Part shown: positions 8,357-16,590 of the stretch, piece by piece
Layout of the letters: every line of letters starts with the position of its first letter
How positions within the stretch are numbered: position 1 is the first letter of the stretch
Origin: Dyadobacter psychrotolerans
Lineage (GTDB): Bacteria; Bacteroidota; Bacteroidia; Cytophagales; Spirosomataceae
Direction of reading: 5' to 3'
NCBI RefSeq assembly: GCF_004349265.1
Contig: NZ_SMFL01000002.1
Coordinates: 682,001 to 746,000 of the forward strand
Length of the DNA stretch: 64,000 nt
Notes under the pieces: generated by a model
Told to the model about the DNA's origin: nothing
Seen by the model: only the letters and a program-made list of their open reading frames with translations
Database searches by the model: none
Position numbers and translations under genes: made by a program

Positions 8357-9448
8357 TTACTCGTGCATAATTTTAAATATAGAAACCAAGCCGTTCTCCT
8401 GTTCAAGATGTACAAAGTAAACACCGGAAGCATAAGGCTGCATATTCAGATCCATATCCTTCGAAAGGATGTTGGTCCGGTAAAGAACCTGTCCTGCAAG
8501 GTTAATCAAACGTAATTTTTTTGCTTGTTTATTTCTGATGCTGATGTGAAGTGTATGACTAACCGGATTTGGATAGAGCTTGGCCCATGAGAATTCAGGA
8601 AAGTGTACAGAACGGATCTGACTAAATGCCAAAGTTCCGTCTGAATCAATCATCTTAAGCCGGTAGTAGTTGATGCCCGATTCAGGCAGCTCGTCTGTGA
8701 AGTCGTAGTTTTGTTTTTGGGCTCCGTTTGCTCTGGCAGCAATATTACCAATTGAAGCCCAGCTTTTACTGTCGGTACTTCTCTGAATCTCAAATCGGTC
8801 ACTTCTCAATTCTTCGGATGTTGTCCATGTAAGCAGAGAAACGGATTCTTTTTTCTCCGCGTTAAAAGCGGTTAATGTTACAGGTAACGGTGCGGTATAG
8901 TCTAATGTTACCGTGGCAACGTTTGATTCAAGTCCATTTTTGTCTTTAACCGAATACTGAAACTTTGCTTCTGCCGTAAAGCCTGTAGGTGGTGTGTATA
9001 AAAATTTTCCGTTTTGAATTATTACATTTCCAAAATTTGGGCTTGATTTTATATTTAGTGTATTAGGGTCAAATTCTGCGCAGGTGCTTTGGTCATTATC
9101 AAGTGTGTTTATAGTAAGTTCGACATTTTTTTGTCCCCGGTAAAAATCGTTGACAGCAAGTGGCCTGCGAAATTCCAGGATAATGACCACCGATTGGTCA
9201 GACGCGCATCCATCAATGTTAAGCGCAACGGCCGCGTAATTGCCTTCTTCGGAAATCAAAAGTTCACTACCGGAAAAGCCGGGAATAATTTGTCCGTCTT
9301 TACGCCATTCGAAGCCATTTGCTCCTGTGGAGGCGGCTTTGAGTCTGACGTTTGTTCCATTACATATCACAACTTCTTTGGTCCCGCCTTGCCCAAAGGC
9401 AAGACGGGAAAGAAGTAACAGGAACATGACTGTTGCAATGTTTTTCAT
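8357..9448 (-). CDS. Secreted Ig-like protein with type IX secretion sorting domain
   Basis: I start at the ATG at 9448, where a signal peptide begins (MKNIATVMFLLLLSRLAFGQ); the open frame upstream of it is not signal-like. The 363-residue product has an Ig-like region (about 25-90, WRKDGQIIPGFSGSELLISE), a cadherin-like segment with DNDQSTC and FQYSVKDKNG (about 115-180), a linker with LPVTLTAFNAEKKE...LTWTT, and a C-terminal T9SS type A sorting domain from about residue 290 (LYPNPVSHTLHI ... YASGVYFV). It should cross the outer membrane by the gliding/PorSS machinery and be anchored or released at the surface. It is the last gene of a same-strand trio of secreted proteins. Confidence 0.82.
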   Translation of the reverse strand: MKNIATVMFLLLLSRLAFGQGGTKEVVICNGTNVRLKAASTGANGFEWRKDGQIIPGFSGSELLISEEGNYAAVALNIDGCASDQSVVIILEFRRPLAVNDFYRGQKNVELTINTLDNDQSTCAEFDPNTLNIKSSPNFGNVIIQNGKFLYTPPTGFTAEAKFQYSVKDKNGLESNVATVTLDYTAPLPVTLTAFNAEKKESVSLLTWTTSEELRSDRFEIQRSTDSKSWASIGNIAARANGAQKQNYDFTDELPESGINYYRLKMIDSDGTLAFSQIRSVHFPEFSWAKLYPNPVSHTLHISIRNKQAKKLRLINLAGQVLYRTNILSKDMDLNMQPYASGVYFVHLEQENGLVSIFKIMHE

Positions 9449-9485
9449 GTAATCGACGGATAATCGTTTCCTGATGTTGTTTATG

Positions 9486-10148
9486 TTAGTCGATTGTAAG
9501 AAGCGGTACAGAAGCAAGCGGTGTAACAACAACCGATTTTGTACCTTGTGTTATTGCAGTCAGCACCGATGAATGTTTTTGAGAACCACTTGGAGTTTGA
9601 TAAACTACTTTGCAAATATATTCCCCCACTGTTGTAACATCAAGGGATTCACTTGTGGCACCTGAGATAAGCTCAGTTCCTTTGTACCAGGCATACGTGT
9701 AACCTACACCTAAGCCGTCAACCAGCGATGCAACTACGTTGGCAGTCAATTTAGCGGCAACCGTAGTTCCTTCGCATATAGTTGCCACATTAGAACCTAT
9801 TGTTGCAGTCAATTGCGGCAACACTACTATTGTATGTTCAACCAAAGCTGAAAGACAGCCTTGAACAGCATTTAGAACAGACAGAGTTAGTTTATTTTTG
9901 ACTACTGTTGTTGAGCCCTGTGGAAGCGTAAATGTTTTGGAGAAAATCCCCTGAGAAGCAGCATCAAGGACAGTCGTGGTAACATTTCCGTTTTCAGTTA
10001 ACTCCCAATTATACTGAAGTAAGTTTGTGACATCCGGTTTCAGGTTGAATGGAACTCCGCTCACTACATAAAAAACATCCGCTTTTGCAGAAAAGGCTGT
10101 CATAAAAAACATGATCGCCACACAGATTGAGGTAATTTTCATTTTCAT
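9486..10148 (-). CDS. Secreted Ig-like/PKD-like repeat protein
   Basis: The 220-residue protein has a signal peptide (about 1-23, cleavage after AKA) and two beta-rich segments. The second (about 120-200) has the Ig-like pattern TYAWYKGTELISGATSESL...GEYICKV, with one cysteine in CEGTT and one in YICKV that could form the disulfide. No sorting tail, enzyme motif or membrane anchor is present. It sits 37 bases upstream of the T9SS protein gene on the same strand, so the two are probably co-transcribed and may form one surface complex. Confidence 0.65.
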   Translation of the reverse strand: MKMKITSICVAIMFFMTAFSAKADVFYVVSGVPFNLKPDVTNLLQYNWELTENGNVTTTVLDAASQGIFSKTFTLPQGSTTVVKNKLTLSVLNAVQGCLSALVEHTIVVLPQLTATIGSNVATICEGTTVAAKLTANVVASLVDGLGVGYTYAWYKGTELISGATSESLDVTTVGEYICKVVYQTPSGSQKHSSVLTAITQGTKSVVVTPLASVPLLTID

Positions 10149-10205
10149 TGTACTGATTTGTTTGATTGTGATAGATAGGTATAAAAAGATTAATTGTATT
10201 CGAAA

Positions 10206-11630
10206 TTAGGGTATCAGATTGATGGGTGGAGAAGTGGGATTTTGGGTTACCACAACTTCTACCTTCCTTCTTCCGGAAGGAGTATCACATCCGTCTTTCT
10301 TAATATCTACATAGTAGGTATACGTTCCGGCATCGGTCAACTGGTCCAGGTTTAAGTTGCTGCCGGATCCCGTTGAGTTGCCCGATGAATTGTACCAGTT
10401 ATAAGAAAGGTTGCTTAATAAATTATCCAGACTTGAGGCTGCTCCCAGAAGGATCTTACCAACGTTGGTACAAACATTTGTATTCGGGGTGGTTATTGTC
10501 GGCTGCAACGGAACACGCCTTACATCATGAATGTTTAAGGGCACACCACCAACAGCAAGCGTTAATCCTTTTACTTCAAGAATTACTTCGACTCTGTCAA
10601 ATCTTACCGGATTTCCATTTTCATCCTTGGGTGCAAAGTAAAATGTTACTGGAGCAGTGTCAAAAAGTGTTAACAAATTTGCTTCCAAAATTGAGGATGC
10701 TACCTGAAAGTTTCCTGATAACGTATCCCCTCTATACGCCTGAAGCGTAACATTGCCTAATATTGTTGCTGATAACAATGAAGTTGTTTTGGAAACAATC
10801 AATCTGACAGCATTTTCAGGATTTGACGGGCCATTGAAATAAAACATCTGTTTCATTTTCATGCTGTTTTGTAAACCTGTAATCCCAAGGAGCGCTCGGA
10901 AAGAAGATTGAGTCCCGGTGGCATCGCTGTCGATGGCATTAGCCATATTATCAATCGTAAGTAGTGACAAGAGTCCGGAATCAAAACTTTTCGTTGTGAC
11001 ATTCGGTAAGCCACAGTCAGCCACATTGTATGGATATGGGTTGGAAGAGTTGTTAGCCTTTGGCCCGTAAAAGGCATAATAGACATCCACTTCATTCACT
11101 CCTAACACGGGTCCGTAGAGTGTTACTCTGACAGATTGAAAGTTCGAACTGATTACAACAGCGATAAAAACGGTTCCGTCTGCTAAATAATATGGAGTTT
11201 GTGACACGATATTACTCTCGCTGTTTTCTCCGGATGTATTGTTATAAGCTTTTATTTCAGTTCCCCCTCCCAGTAATCCAGCACCGTTTCCACTTGTGCG
11301 TATGTAAACCGTAACAGGTTTAGCCACTGTACTGGTAACAACTGAAGGGAACGTCAAATGCAGCCAGGCAGGCGCAATAGCTGAACTAGCTTTTAATGTT
11401 GCATGCCTGTTATTTGGCTTTTTATTAGTAAGTGAACTGGTAGGATTTTGCTCGTTAAAGTAATGATAAGCTTCGCTGGCATTTGTTACGCTTCTTCCGC
11501 TTAAAGTTGAACTGCCGTTATTGTGTTCCGACGTTGCATATACCGCATCTCCAGGCTGCGCTTTTAAACACACGGCCGAAAGGGCAATAACCATTAAGAC
11601 AATCGAGCAGATTGAGCCAATGAACTTCAT
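10206..11630 (-). CDS. Secreted protein with C-terminal Ig-like domain
   Basis: The 474-residue protein has a signal peptide (about 1-24, cleavage after LKA). A large beta-rich region follows, rich in Ser, Thr and Asn and without known motifs, and then an Ig-like domain from about residue 375 (CTNVGKILLGAASS ... YNWYNSSGNS ... AGTYTYYVDIKKDGCDTPSG). It is the first gene of the secreted trio and has no sorting tail of its own. Adhesin-like or matrix function is an inference from composition and from the neighbour with a T9SS tail. Confidence 0.62.
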   Translation of the reverse strand: MKFIGSICSIVLMVIALSAVCLKAQPGDAVYATSEHNNGSSTLSGRSVTNASEAYHYFNEQNPTSSLTNKKPNNRHATLKASSAIAPAWLHLTFPSVVTSTVAKPVTVYIRTSGNGAGLLGGGTEIKAYNNTSGENSESNIVSQTPYYLADGTVFIAVVISSNFQSVRVTLYGPVLGVNEVDVYYAFYGPKANNSSNPYPYNVADCGLPNVTTKSFDSGLLSLLTIDNMANAIDSDATGTQSSFRALLGITGLQNSMKMKQMFYFNGPSNPENAVRLIVSKTTSLLSATILGNVTLQAYRGDTLSGNFQVASSILEANLLTLFDTAPVTFYFAPKDENGNPVRFDRVEVILEVKGLTLAVGGVPLNIHDVRRVPLQPTITTPNTNVCTNVGKILLGAASSLDNLLSNLSYNWYNSSGNSTGSGSNLNLDQLTDAGTYTYYVDIKKDGCDTPSGRRKVEVVVTQNPTSPPINLIP

Positions 11631-12183
11631 GAAAGAGATGGGTAAACGTTGAGTATGTTGTTGTCCTCAATTATTAGTTGTGCAAGTATAATTAGAATTA
11701 GTTTTACAATAAAAATCTTTTTTGAAATTTTACACTAGAAAATTTTTAAAAACGTTTGTACGTTTAAATTTCGCATTTTTCTATTTTTAAGTCGCTTTTA
11801 TTTATAAATATTATAAATAATCAACCGTAGGTTTCTTTACAACCATCTAGTCTGAACAGACTATTATGTTATTATTTAATTGTTCTATATAATATTAAAT
11901 AGAAGTTAATCTTCTTTTTTCCATTTTACGTTCATTTGGCTATTTGTTGGGAAAACCAAAGAAGACTTATTCTGATGCATTTCAATTACCAAAACTATGT
12001 AGTATTAGTTGTTGCTAAATGGGGGTGATTTAACGGGCAACAATTGGTTTTCACATGTTGGTTTGAAATTGATATTATGTAGAGGAAAATTTAAAAGTGA
12101 CTTAGGGATAAAAAAGGATATATCGGTAAAAACCGCGTCGATTTTTCTTTATAGGATATCACTTACCTATTTTCCAATTATCG
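11631..12183. other. AT-rich divergent intergenic region with a palindrome
   Basis: This 553-base gap separates the secreted trio (leftward) from the isomerase gene (rightward) and should hold both promoters. It is strongly AT-rich. The clearest structure is TAGTCTG-AA-CAGACTA at 11848-11863, two perfect 7-base arms around AA, which looks like a dimeric regulator site. An open frame from 12009 overlaps the isomerase start and has no protein-like character. Confidence 0.5.
11848..11863. promoter_or_regulatory. 16-bp palindrome, candidate operator
   Basis: TAGTCTG and CAGACTA are perfect inverted repeats separated by two A. The site is about 220 bases upstream of the secreted-protein trio and 320 upstream of the isomerase gene. 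No regulator gene is adjacent, so the binding protein is unknown. Confidence 0.35.
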
Positions 12184-13098
12184 ATGAATCGCCGCAACGC
12201 TCTTACCTCCATGCTGGCTGTTACCGGAACAGGCCTTCTTCCCTCTGAAATAAATAAGAGGAAAGCTGGTCCTTTTATTTACTCTCTTAACATGAGCACC
12301 CTGCGTGGTCATAAACTTGGATTCAGGAAGGAGCTTGAAGTTGCTTCCAAGGCAGGTTACGGTTCGGTTGAAATCTGGATCAATACCTTGCAGGATTATC
12401 TCAAAACAGGCGGAACGCTTCCCGAAGCTAAACGAATTATTGATGATCTGGGGTTGAAAGTGGAAGATGCAATCGGTTTTGCTCCCTGGATTGCAGATGA
12501 CCAAACAACCAGAGCAAAAGCGTTGGAACAGTTAAAGCTGGAAATGGACCAACTCGCCGCAATTGGCTGTCCGCGTGTTGCAGCCCCGCCTATGGGCGCC
12601 ACGACCGGAGCTTCTCTTGACCTGGCCAGAGTTGCAGAACGATACAGGGCAATTTTGGAACTGGGTGATAAAACGACTGTTGTTCCACATTTGGAACTTT
12701 GGGGCTTTTCAAAAAACCTGAGCAGGGTGGGAGAGATCCTCTACGTTGCCAGTGAAGCCTCACATCCTTCTGCCCGATTGCTTATGGACGTTTATCATTT
12801 GCATAAAGGCGGATCGGGAATGGATAGTGTTAAAAATGTCGGTAAATCACTGGTGGAAATCTTTCACATCAATGATTACCCTGACACACCACCAAGAGAA
12901 ACGATTACGGATGCGGATCGTGTCTATGCCGGAGATGGGATCGCGCCGTTAAAAGAGTTGCTTAAAAATCTTAGAAATCCCGATAAACCGGTTATTCTTT
13001 CCTTTGAAGTTTTTAACAAAGATTACTACGCCCAGGATGCGCTGCTTGTCGCAAAAACCGGATTGGAAAAAATGAAGCAGGTTAGCAAAGGGCTTTAA
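12184..13098 (+). CDS. Sugar phosphate isomerase/epimerase (TIM barrel), exported type
   Basis: The 304-residue protein starts MNRRNALTSMLAVTGTGLLP, a twin-arginine-like leader, then a xylose-isomerase-type TIM barrel. Visible barrel signatures are AGYGSVEIW near residue 58, VVPHLELWGFSK near 166, ARLLMDVYHLHKGG near 198 and VEIFHINDYPDTP near 222, with acidic and histidine residues suited to binding a divalent metal. The substrate is unknown; relatives act on keto sugars and inositols. It converges with a DUF1080 hydrolase gene, a common partner in Bacteroidota sugar loci. Confidence 0.8.
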   Translation: MNRRNALTSMLAVTGTGLLPSEINKRKAGPFIYSLNMSTLRGHKLGFRKELEVASKAGYGSVEIWINTLQDYLKTGGTLPEAKRIIDDLGLKVEDAIGFAPWIADDQTTRAKALEQLKLEMDQLAAIGCPRVAAPPMGATTGASLDLARVAERYRAILELGDKTTVVPHLELWGFSKNLSRVGEILYVASEASHPSARLLMDVYHLHKGGSGMDSVKNVGKSLVEIFHINDYPDTPPRETITDADRVYAGDGIAPLKELLKNLRNPDKPVILSFEVFNKDYYAQDALLVAKTGLEKMKQVSKGL

Positions 13099-13115
13099 TT
13101 TATTTTAAATGAAGG

Positions 13116-13281
13116 AATGATAGAATGATGGAATAGGCCCTTTGATTTAAATGGATGCGGCATCCATTCTTCATTCTTCATTCTTCATTCTTCATTCTTC
13201 ATTCTTCATTCTTCATTCTTCATTCTTCATTCTTCATTCTTCATTCTTCATTCTTCATTCTTCATTCTTCATTCTATCATT
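13116..13281. repeat. 13-bp inverted repeat bracketing the microsatellite
   Basis: AATGATAGAATGA at 13116-13128 is the exact reverse complement of 13269-13281. Between the arms lie a second perfect hairpin (ATGGATGC-G-GCATCCAT, 13151-13167) and the tandem repeat. The right arm overlaps the stop codon of the DUF1080 gene. The arrangement suggests a two-way transcription stop between the converging genes. Confidence 0.6.
13165..13275. repeat. Tandem array of CATTCTT, about 15.9 perfect copies
   Basis: The seven-base unit CATTCTT repeats without error from 13165 to 13275. It begins one base past the stop codon of the leftward DUF1080 gene and about 65 bases past the stop of the isomerase gene. 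The unit is not a multiple of three, but it lies outside both coding regions, so slippage would change spacer length only. Confidence 0.97.
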
Positions 13282-13972
13282 TCGTCATCTTCGAAATCGG
13301 CGTTACTACAATATCTCTGAATTCGACTTCGGAACCTTCTGCCTGTAATGCAATCTGCCCTTTTTGTGCAGTGGCATTGAATCCGTAATTGACCAGTACT
13401 CCGTTTAGCCAGACTTTGATCGTGTTCCTCAGGCATTCTATACGCATGGTGTTCCACTCACCAAGGGGTTTTTCTGTCCCGTCGGTAAGGTTTGGGATTC
13501 TTCTTAATTTATCTCCGTTTATTCCCCACTTGTCTTTTGGTCCTCGTCGTTTTTCCATGTCAGGAACCGCGATGTCTTCCTGAATACACCAGAAATCGCC
13601 CGCATTCTGATTCATCATCTGTATCTCAATGGATTTTGGAAACATATCGTATAAAGCCCTTGGCGTTGAAACGAAAACCAAAACACCGCAGTTGCCCGGC
13701 TTTCCTGCAAAACGATACTGAAATGTAAGTTTAAAATTTTCATATTGAGCATCTGTAATCAAATGTCCACCCGGTGTTCCCAGACTTACCAGCAATCCGT
13801 TGCGTACGATAAATGGTGTCTGCATGTCCGGTTTTTTGTCCATTTCCGGAACATCAGCATGCCATCCTTTTAGATCTCTGCCATTGAAAAGGTTTTTTGT
13901 TTTATTTTGACCAAATGACAGTGTCGCGAAAAGTAAAAGTGCCGGGAAACTTAGAAAGGAAATTTTTTTCAT
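13277..13972 (-). CDS. DUF1080 (3-keto-disaccharide hydrolase-like) secreted protein
   Basis: I start at the ATG at 13972, which begins a signal peptide (about 1-21, ending LSFGQ); an upstream in-frame start adds a non-signal extension. The 231-residue body has the DUF1080 concanavalin-like pattern: LFNGRDLKGWH at 27-37, GGHLITDAQYENFKLTFQYRF near 67-87, GNCGVLVFV near 91, and a closing strand VEFRDIVVTPI. Relatives cleave 3-keto-glycosides or bind glycans in the periplasm. The convergent neighbour is a sugar isomerase, which fits a carbohydrate role. The C-terminus abuts the CATTCTT array. Confidence 0.82.
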   Translation of the reverse strand: MKKISFLSFPALLLFATLSFGQNKTKNLFNGRDLKGWHADVPEMDKKPDMQTPFIVRNGLLVSLGTPGGHLITDAQYENFKLTFQYRFAGKPGNCGVLVFVSTPRALYDMFPKSIEIQMMNQNAGDFWCIQEDIAVPDMEKRRGPKDKWGINGDKLRRIPNLTDGTEKPLGEWNTMRIECLRNTIKVWLNGVLVNYGFNATAQKGQIALQAEGSEVEFRDIVVTPISKMTK

Positions 13973-14265
13973 GAGCTGTTTCGTTATAATTCTATTTTTA
14001 TCAAAGCACACAATGACGATTCATTACTTAATTACGAATTCGGTTTTGTTCAAAAAGATAGTCTGAATCGAATCGAAGCCGTTGAACTTGTTCTAAAAAT
14101 TTGTTTGGAAATACTGTACGGATTGATACTTCTGCTTTGTCTATAAATCAGATTTAGAAATTTGAATATTTTGAAGTAAAATTCGGAACGGTTCGGGTTG
14201 TTATCGTATATGCTTTTTATGAATGAGCCGAATTCAGAATTAATCTTTAAAATATTCAAAAATCG

Positions 14266-14607
14266 ATGGAAAAATTTTTGTTGCTCATCAGGCAGGACCT
14301 GGATAAGGTGAACCAGATGACAAAGGAAGAATACCAGGTTAAACTGGACGCTATGCTCCGCTGGGTTGACGATCTGGCAAAGTCCGGAAATTACGTATCG
14401 GCAGAGCCACTGTTAACCACGGGTTCTTATGTAAGCTATGATGGTGTGAGCTCAGATGGCCCTTTTATTGAAGCAAAGGAAGCCATTGGCGGGTATTTCA
14501 TTATTACTGCAAATGATCTGGATCACGCTGCTGCCCTGGCTCAAACTTGTCCGCAGGTTATTTCAGGCGAAGTAGGTATTGAGGTAAGGCCCCTTAGAAT
14601 CAAGTAA
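14266..14607 (+). CDS. DGPF/YCII-family protein, copy 1
   Basis: The 113-residue protein is a YCII-like alpha-beta barrel with the family signature SDGPFIEAKEAIGGYFII (DGPF at 64-67). DGPF proteins are regularly encoded next to ECF42 sigma factors; their chemistry is not established. This is the first of three tandem paralogues that share the start MEKFLLLIR, the EPL(L/M/Q)T segment and the DGPF motif. The three genes and the sigma factor downstream are closely spaced on one strand and form an operon. Confidence 0.85.
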   Translation: MEKFLLLIRQDLDKVNQMTKEEYQVKLDAMLRWVDDLAKSGNYVSAEPLLTTGSYVSYDGVSSDGPFIEAKEAIGGYFIITANDLDHAAALAQTCPQVISGEVGIEVRPLRIK

Positions 14608-14635
14608 TGTTTGTTAAGGTATTTAAACATCGAGT

Positions 14636-14986
14636 ATGGAAAAGTTTTTATTGCTGATCAGGGAAGATATGGAGAAACTTAAAGTTCTCCCGGATGAAGA
14701 TTTTCAAGATTGTATCAAGCGCATGACACATTGGGTTGGCGATTTGGCAGAATCGGGAAGGTATATTGCGGCTGAACCATTGATGACGATTGGACGCTAT
14801 GTAACGAAGGACAATGTGCTGTCTGACGGCCCTTTTATTGAAGCGAAGGAAGCAATCAGCGGTTACTTCATCATTCAGGCTGAAAATCTTGAAGAAGCAA
14901 CGGCCTTTGCGCAAACCTGTCCGCAGGTGCTGAACAAGATCAGCAAAGTTGAAGTCCGTCCAATCATGTCTTTGGATAATCAGTAA
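14636..14986 (+). CDS. DGPF/YCII-family protein, copy 2
   Basis: The 116-residue protein is a paralogue of its neighbours with the same MEKFLLLIR start and LSDGPFIEAKEAISGYFII motif. It is closer to copy 3 than to copy 1 in the N-terminal REDMEKL-type segment. It lies 28 bases after copy 1 and 12 bases before copy 3. Tandem duplication is the simplest origin. Confidence 0.85.
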   Translation: MEKFLLLIREDMEKLKVLPDEDFQDCIKRMTHWVGDLAESGRYIAAEPLMTIGRYVTKDNVLSDGPFIEAKEAISGYFIIQAENLEEATAFAQTCPQVLNKISKVEVRPIMSLDNQ

Positions 14987-14998
14987 ATCGGGTTTCGT

Positions 14999-15349
14999 AT
15001 GGAAAAATTTTTGTTATTGATCAGAGAAGATATTAAAAAGGAAGGTGAAACTTCTGAGGAAGACTTCCATGCCGGTATTCAGGCTATGACGCGTTGGGTA
15101 GAGGAACTGGCTGAATCAGGGAATTATCTCAGCGGGGAGCCGTTACAGACAGTTGGACGATATGTCGGTAAAGATTTCATCCTCTCAGACGGACCATTTA
15201 TTGAAGCCAAGGAGGTCATTAGCGGATATGTATTTATCCAGGCGGAGAATATTAATCAGGCGGCATCGATTGCGCAAAGCTGTCCGGAAGTAACATCCGG
15301 AAATATAATAATTGAAGTTCGGCCAATTATCGAAATGGAAGATGAGTGA
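14999..15349 (+). CDS. DGPF/YCII-family protein, copy 3
   Basis: The 116-residue protein is the third tandem paralogue, with MEKFLLLIREDIK at the start and LSDGPFIEAKEVISGY in the core. Its last codons overlap the start of the sigma factor gene (ATGAGTGA; the sigma ATG is at 15342), so the two are translationally coupled. This ties the DGPF set to the ECF42 factor functionally. Confidence 0.85.
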   Translation: MEKFLLLIREDIKKEGETSEEDFHAGIQAMTRWVEELAESGNYLSGEPLQTVGRYVGKDFILSDGPFIEAKEVISGYVFIQAENINQAASIAQSCPEVTSGNIIIEVRPIIEMEDE

Positions 15350-16583
15350 AATTTTGGAAAACGTACAGCAGCAGGTAAACCGCTTATATAAAAGCCATTA
15401 TGGTAAAATGGTTTCATCGCTTTTGTATTTTTCTCAAAGTATCGATCTTGAATCGGCTGAGGATATTGTTCAGGATGCATTCACTTCGGCGCTAACTCAC
15501 TGGCGAGATGATGGAATTCCGAATAATCCTGCAGGCTGGATTTTTCGGGTTTGTCGTAATAAGGCGCTCAATAAAATAAAACAGGGAGAAAAGATTCGCG
15601 GATTTTTTGAAGATGAGGATTTCAGTGCCTCCGAGACAAAAACCTCTGAATCTCCAATAGACGATCAGCAGCTAAAATTACTTTTCGCCTGCGCGCATCC
15701 TGATTTTTCTCCAAAAGTCCAGGTTGTAATTACGCTGAAATATGTGGCAAATCTTAAAGTCGAGGCGATCGCTAAAATTCTGGGGATGACCGTCGATGGT
15801 GTAGATAAGCTGCTTCTTCGTGCCAGACAAAAAATCCGTGATGAAAAGATATTGTTTACTGAGCCCGATTTGCTTTTCCTCAAATACAGGATTCCAATTG
15901 TTCACAAAATTATCTATCTGATTTTTAACGAAGGTTACAAATCATCCTGGGGTAAGGAAATCATCAGAGAAGAACTATGTGAAGATGCGCTGCTAATGAA
16001 TAAAGCACTTTTGGAAAGCGGGGTGGGGAATAGAGAAACGGCTGCTTTGCATGCGATGATGCTTTTTAGCGCTGCCAGATTCAAGGCGAGATTCGGTGCT
16101 ATGGGCGAGTTGCTGGATCTTGAAGAGCAAGACCGCTCTCTTTGGAATAAAGACCTGATTCTTTATGGTTCAAAGTTTTTGTCCGAAGCGCAGGGCGGTG
16201 TAATTTCGTCCTATCACTATGAAGCTTCCGTCGCCTATCTTCATTGCATGGCTAAAAGTTTCCGTTCAACGGATTGGGAATCAATTAGTATGTTATATAA
16301 ACAGCTTCTGGAAAATAATCCTAATCCCTTTGTGGAAATGAACTATGCGATAGCACTATATTATGCCGGTCATAAACAAAAAGCAACGGATATTTTGCAG
16401 CAATTACAACAAAAGCCATTTTTAAATCAGTACTACCTGCTCAATGCGGCGCTTGGAAAGATCAATCTTCTGGAAGGTAATCTTGAAAAAGCCAGAACGT
16501 TTTTTCTCAAAACGCTAACTCAAACGGAATCGCAGGTTGAAAAAGAATATGTGCAAAAGCTGATTGATAAAATTGATAACTAG
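15342..16583 (+). CDS. ECF42-type sigma factor with C-terminal TPR extension
   Basis: The start is the ATG at 15342 inside the end of the preceding gene, giving 413 residues. Residues about 10-165 are the sigma core: region 2 (ESAEDIVQDAFTSAL, PAGWIFRVCRNKAL) and region 4 (KVEAIAKILGMTVDGVDKLLLRARQ). The remaining 250 residues are a helical extension with TPR-like helices (MNYAIALYYAGHKQKATDIL, LLNAALGKINLLEGNLEKA), the hallmark of ECF42. No anti-sigma gene is present, which matches that group, where the extension is thought to control activity. Three DGPF genes precede it. Confidence 0.9.
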   Translation: MSEILENVQQQVNRLYKSHYGKMVSSLLYFSQSIDLESAEDIVQDAFTSALTHWRDDGIPNNPAGWIFRVCRNKALNKIKQGEKIRGFFEDEDFSASETKTSESPIDDQQLKLLFACAHPDFSPKVQVVITLKYVANLKVEAIAKILGMTVDGVDKLLLRARQKIRDEKILFTEPDLLFLKYRIPIVHKIIYLIFNEGYKSSWGKEIIREELCEDALLMNKALLESGVGNRETAALHAMMLFSAARFKARFGAMGELLDLEEQDRSLWNKDLILYGSKFLSEAQGGVISSYHYEASVAYLHCMAKSFRSTDWESISMLYKQLLENNPNPFVEMNYAIALYYAGHKQKATDILQQLQQKPFLNQYYLLNAALGKINLLEGNLEKARTFFLKTLTQTESQVEKEYVQKLIDKIDN

Positions 16584-16590
16584 CAGATAA

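Noticed and set aside
12009..12248. Rightward open frame before the isomerase gene
   Set aside because: Overlaps the isomerase start and has no protein-like composition or motif.
13151..13388. Open frames through the CATTCTT array with repeated ILHSSFF-like residues
   Set aside because: They exist only because a seven-base repeat without stops is open in several frames; no start context or homology.
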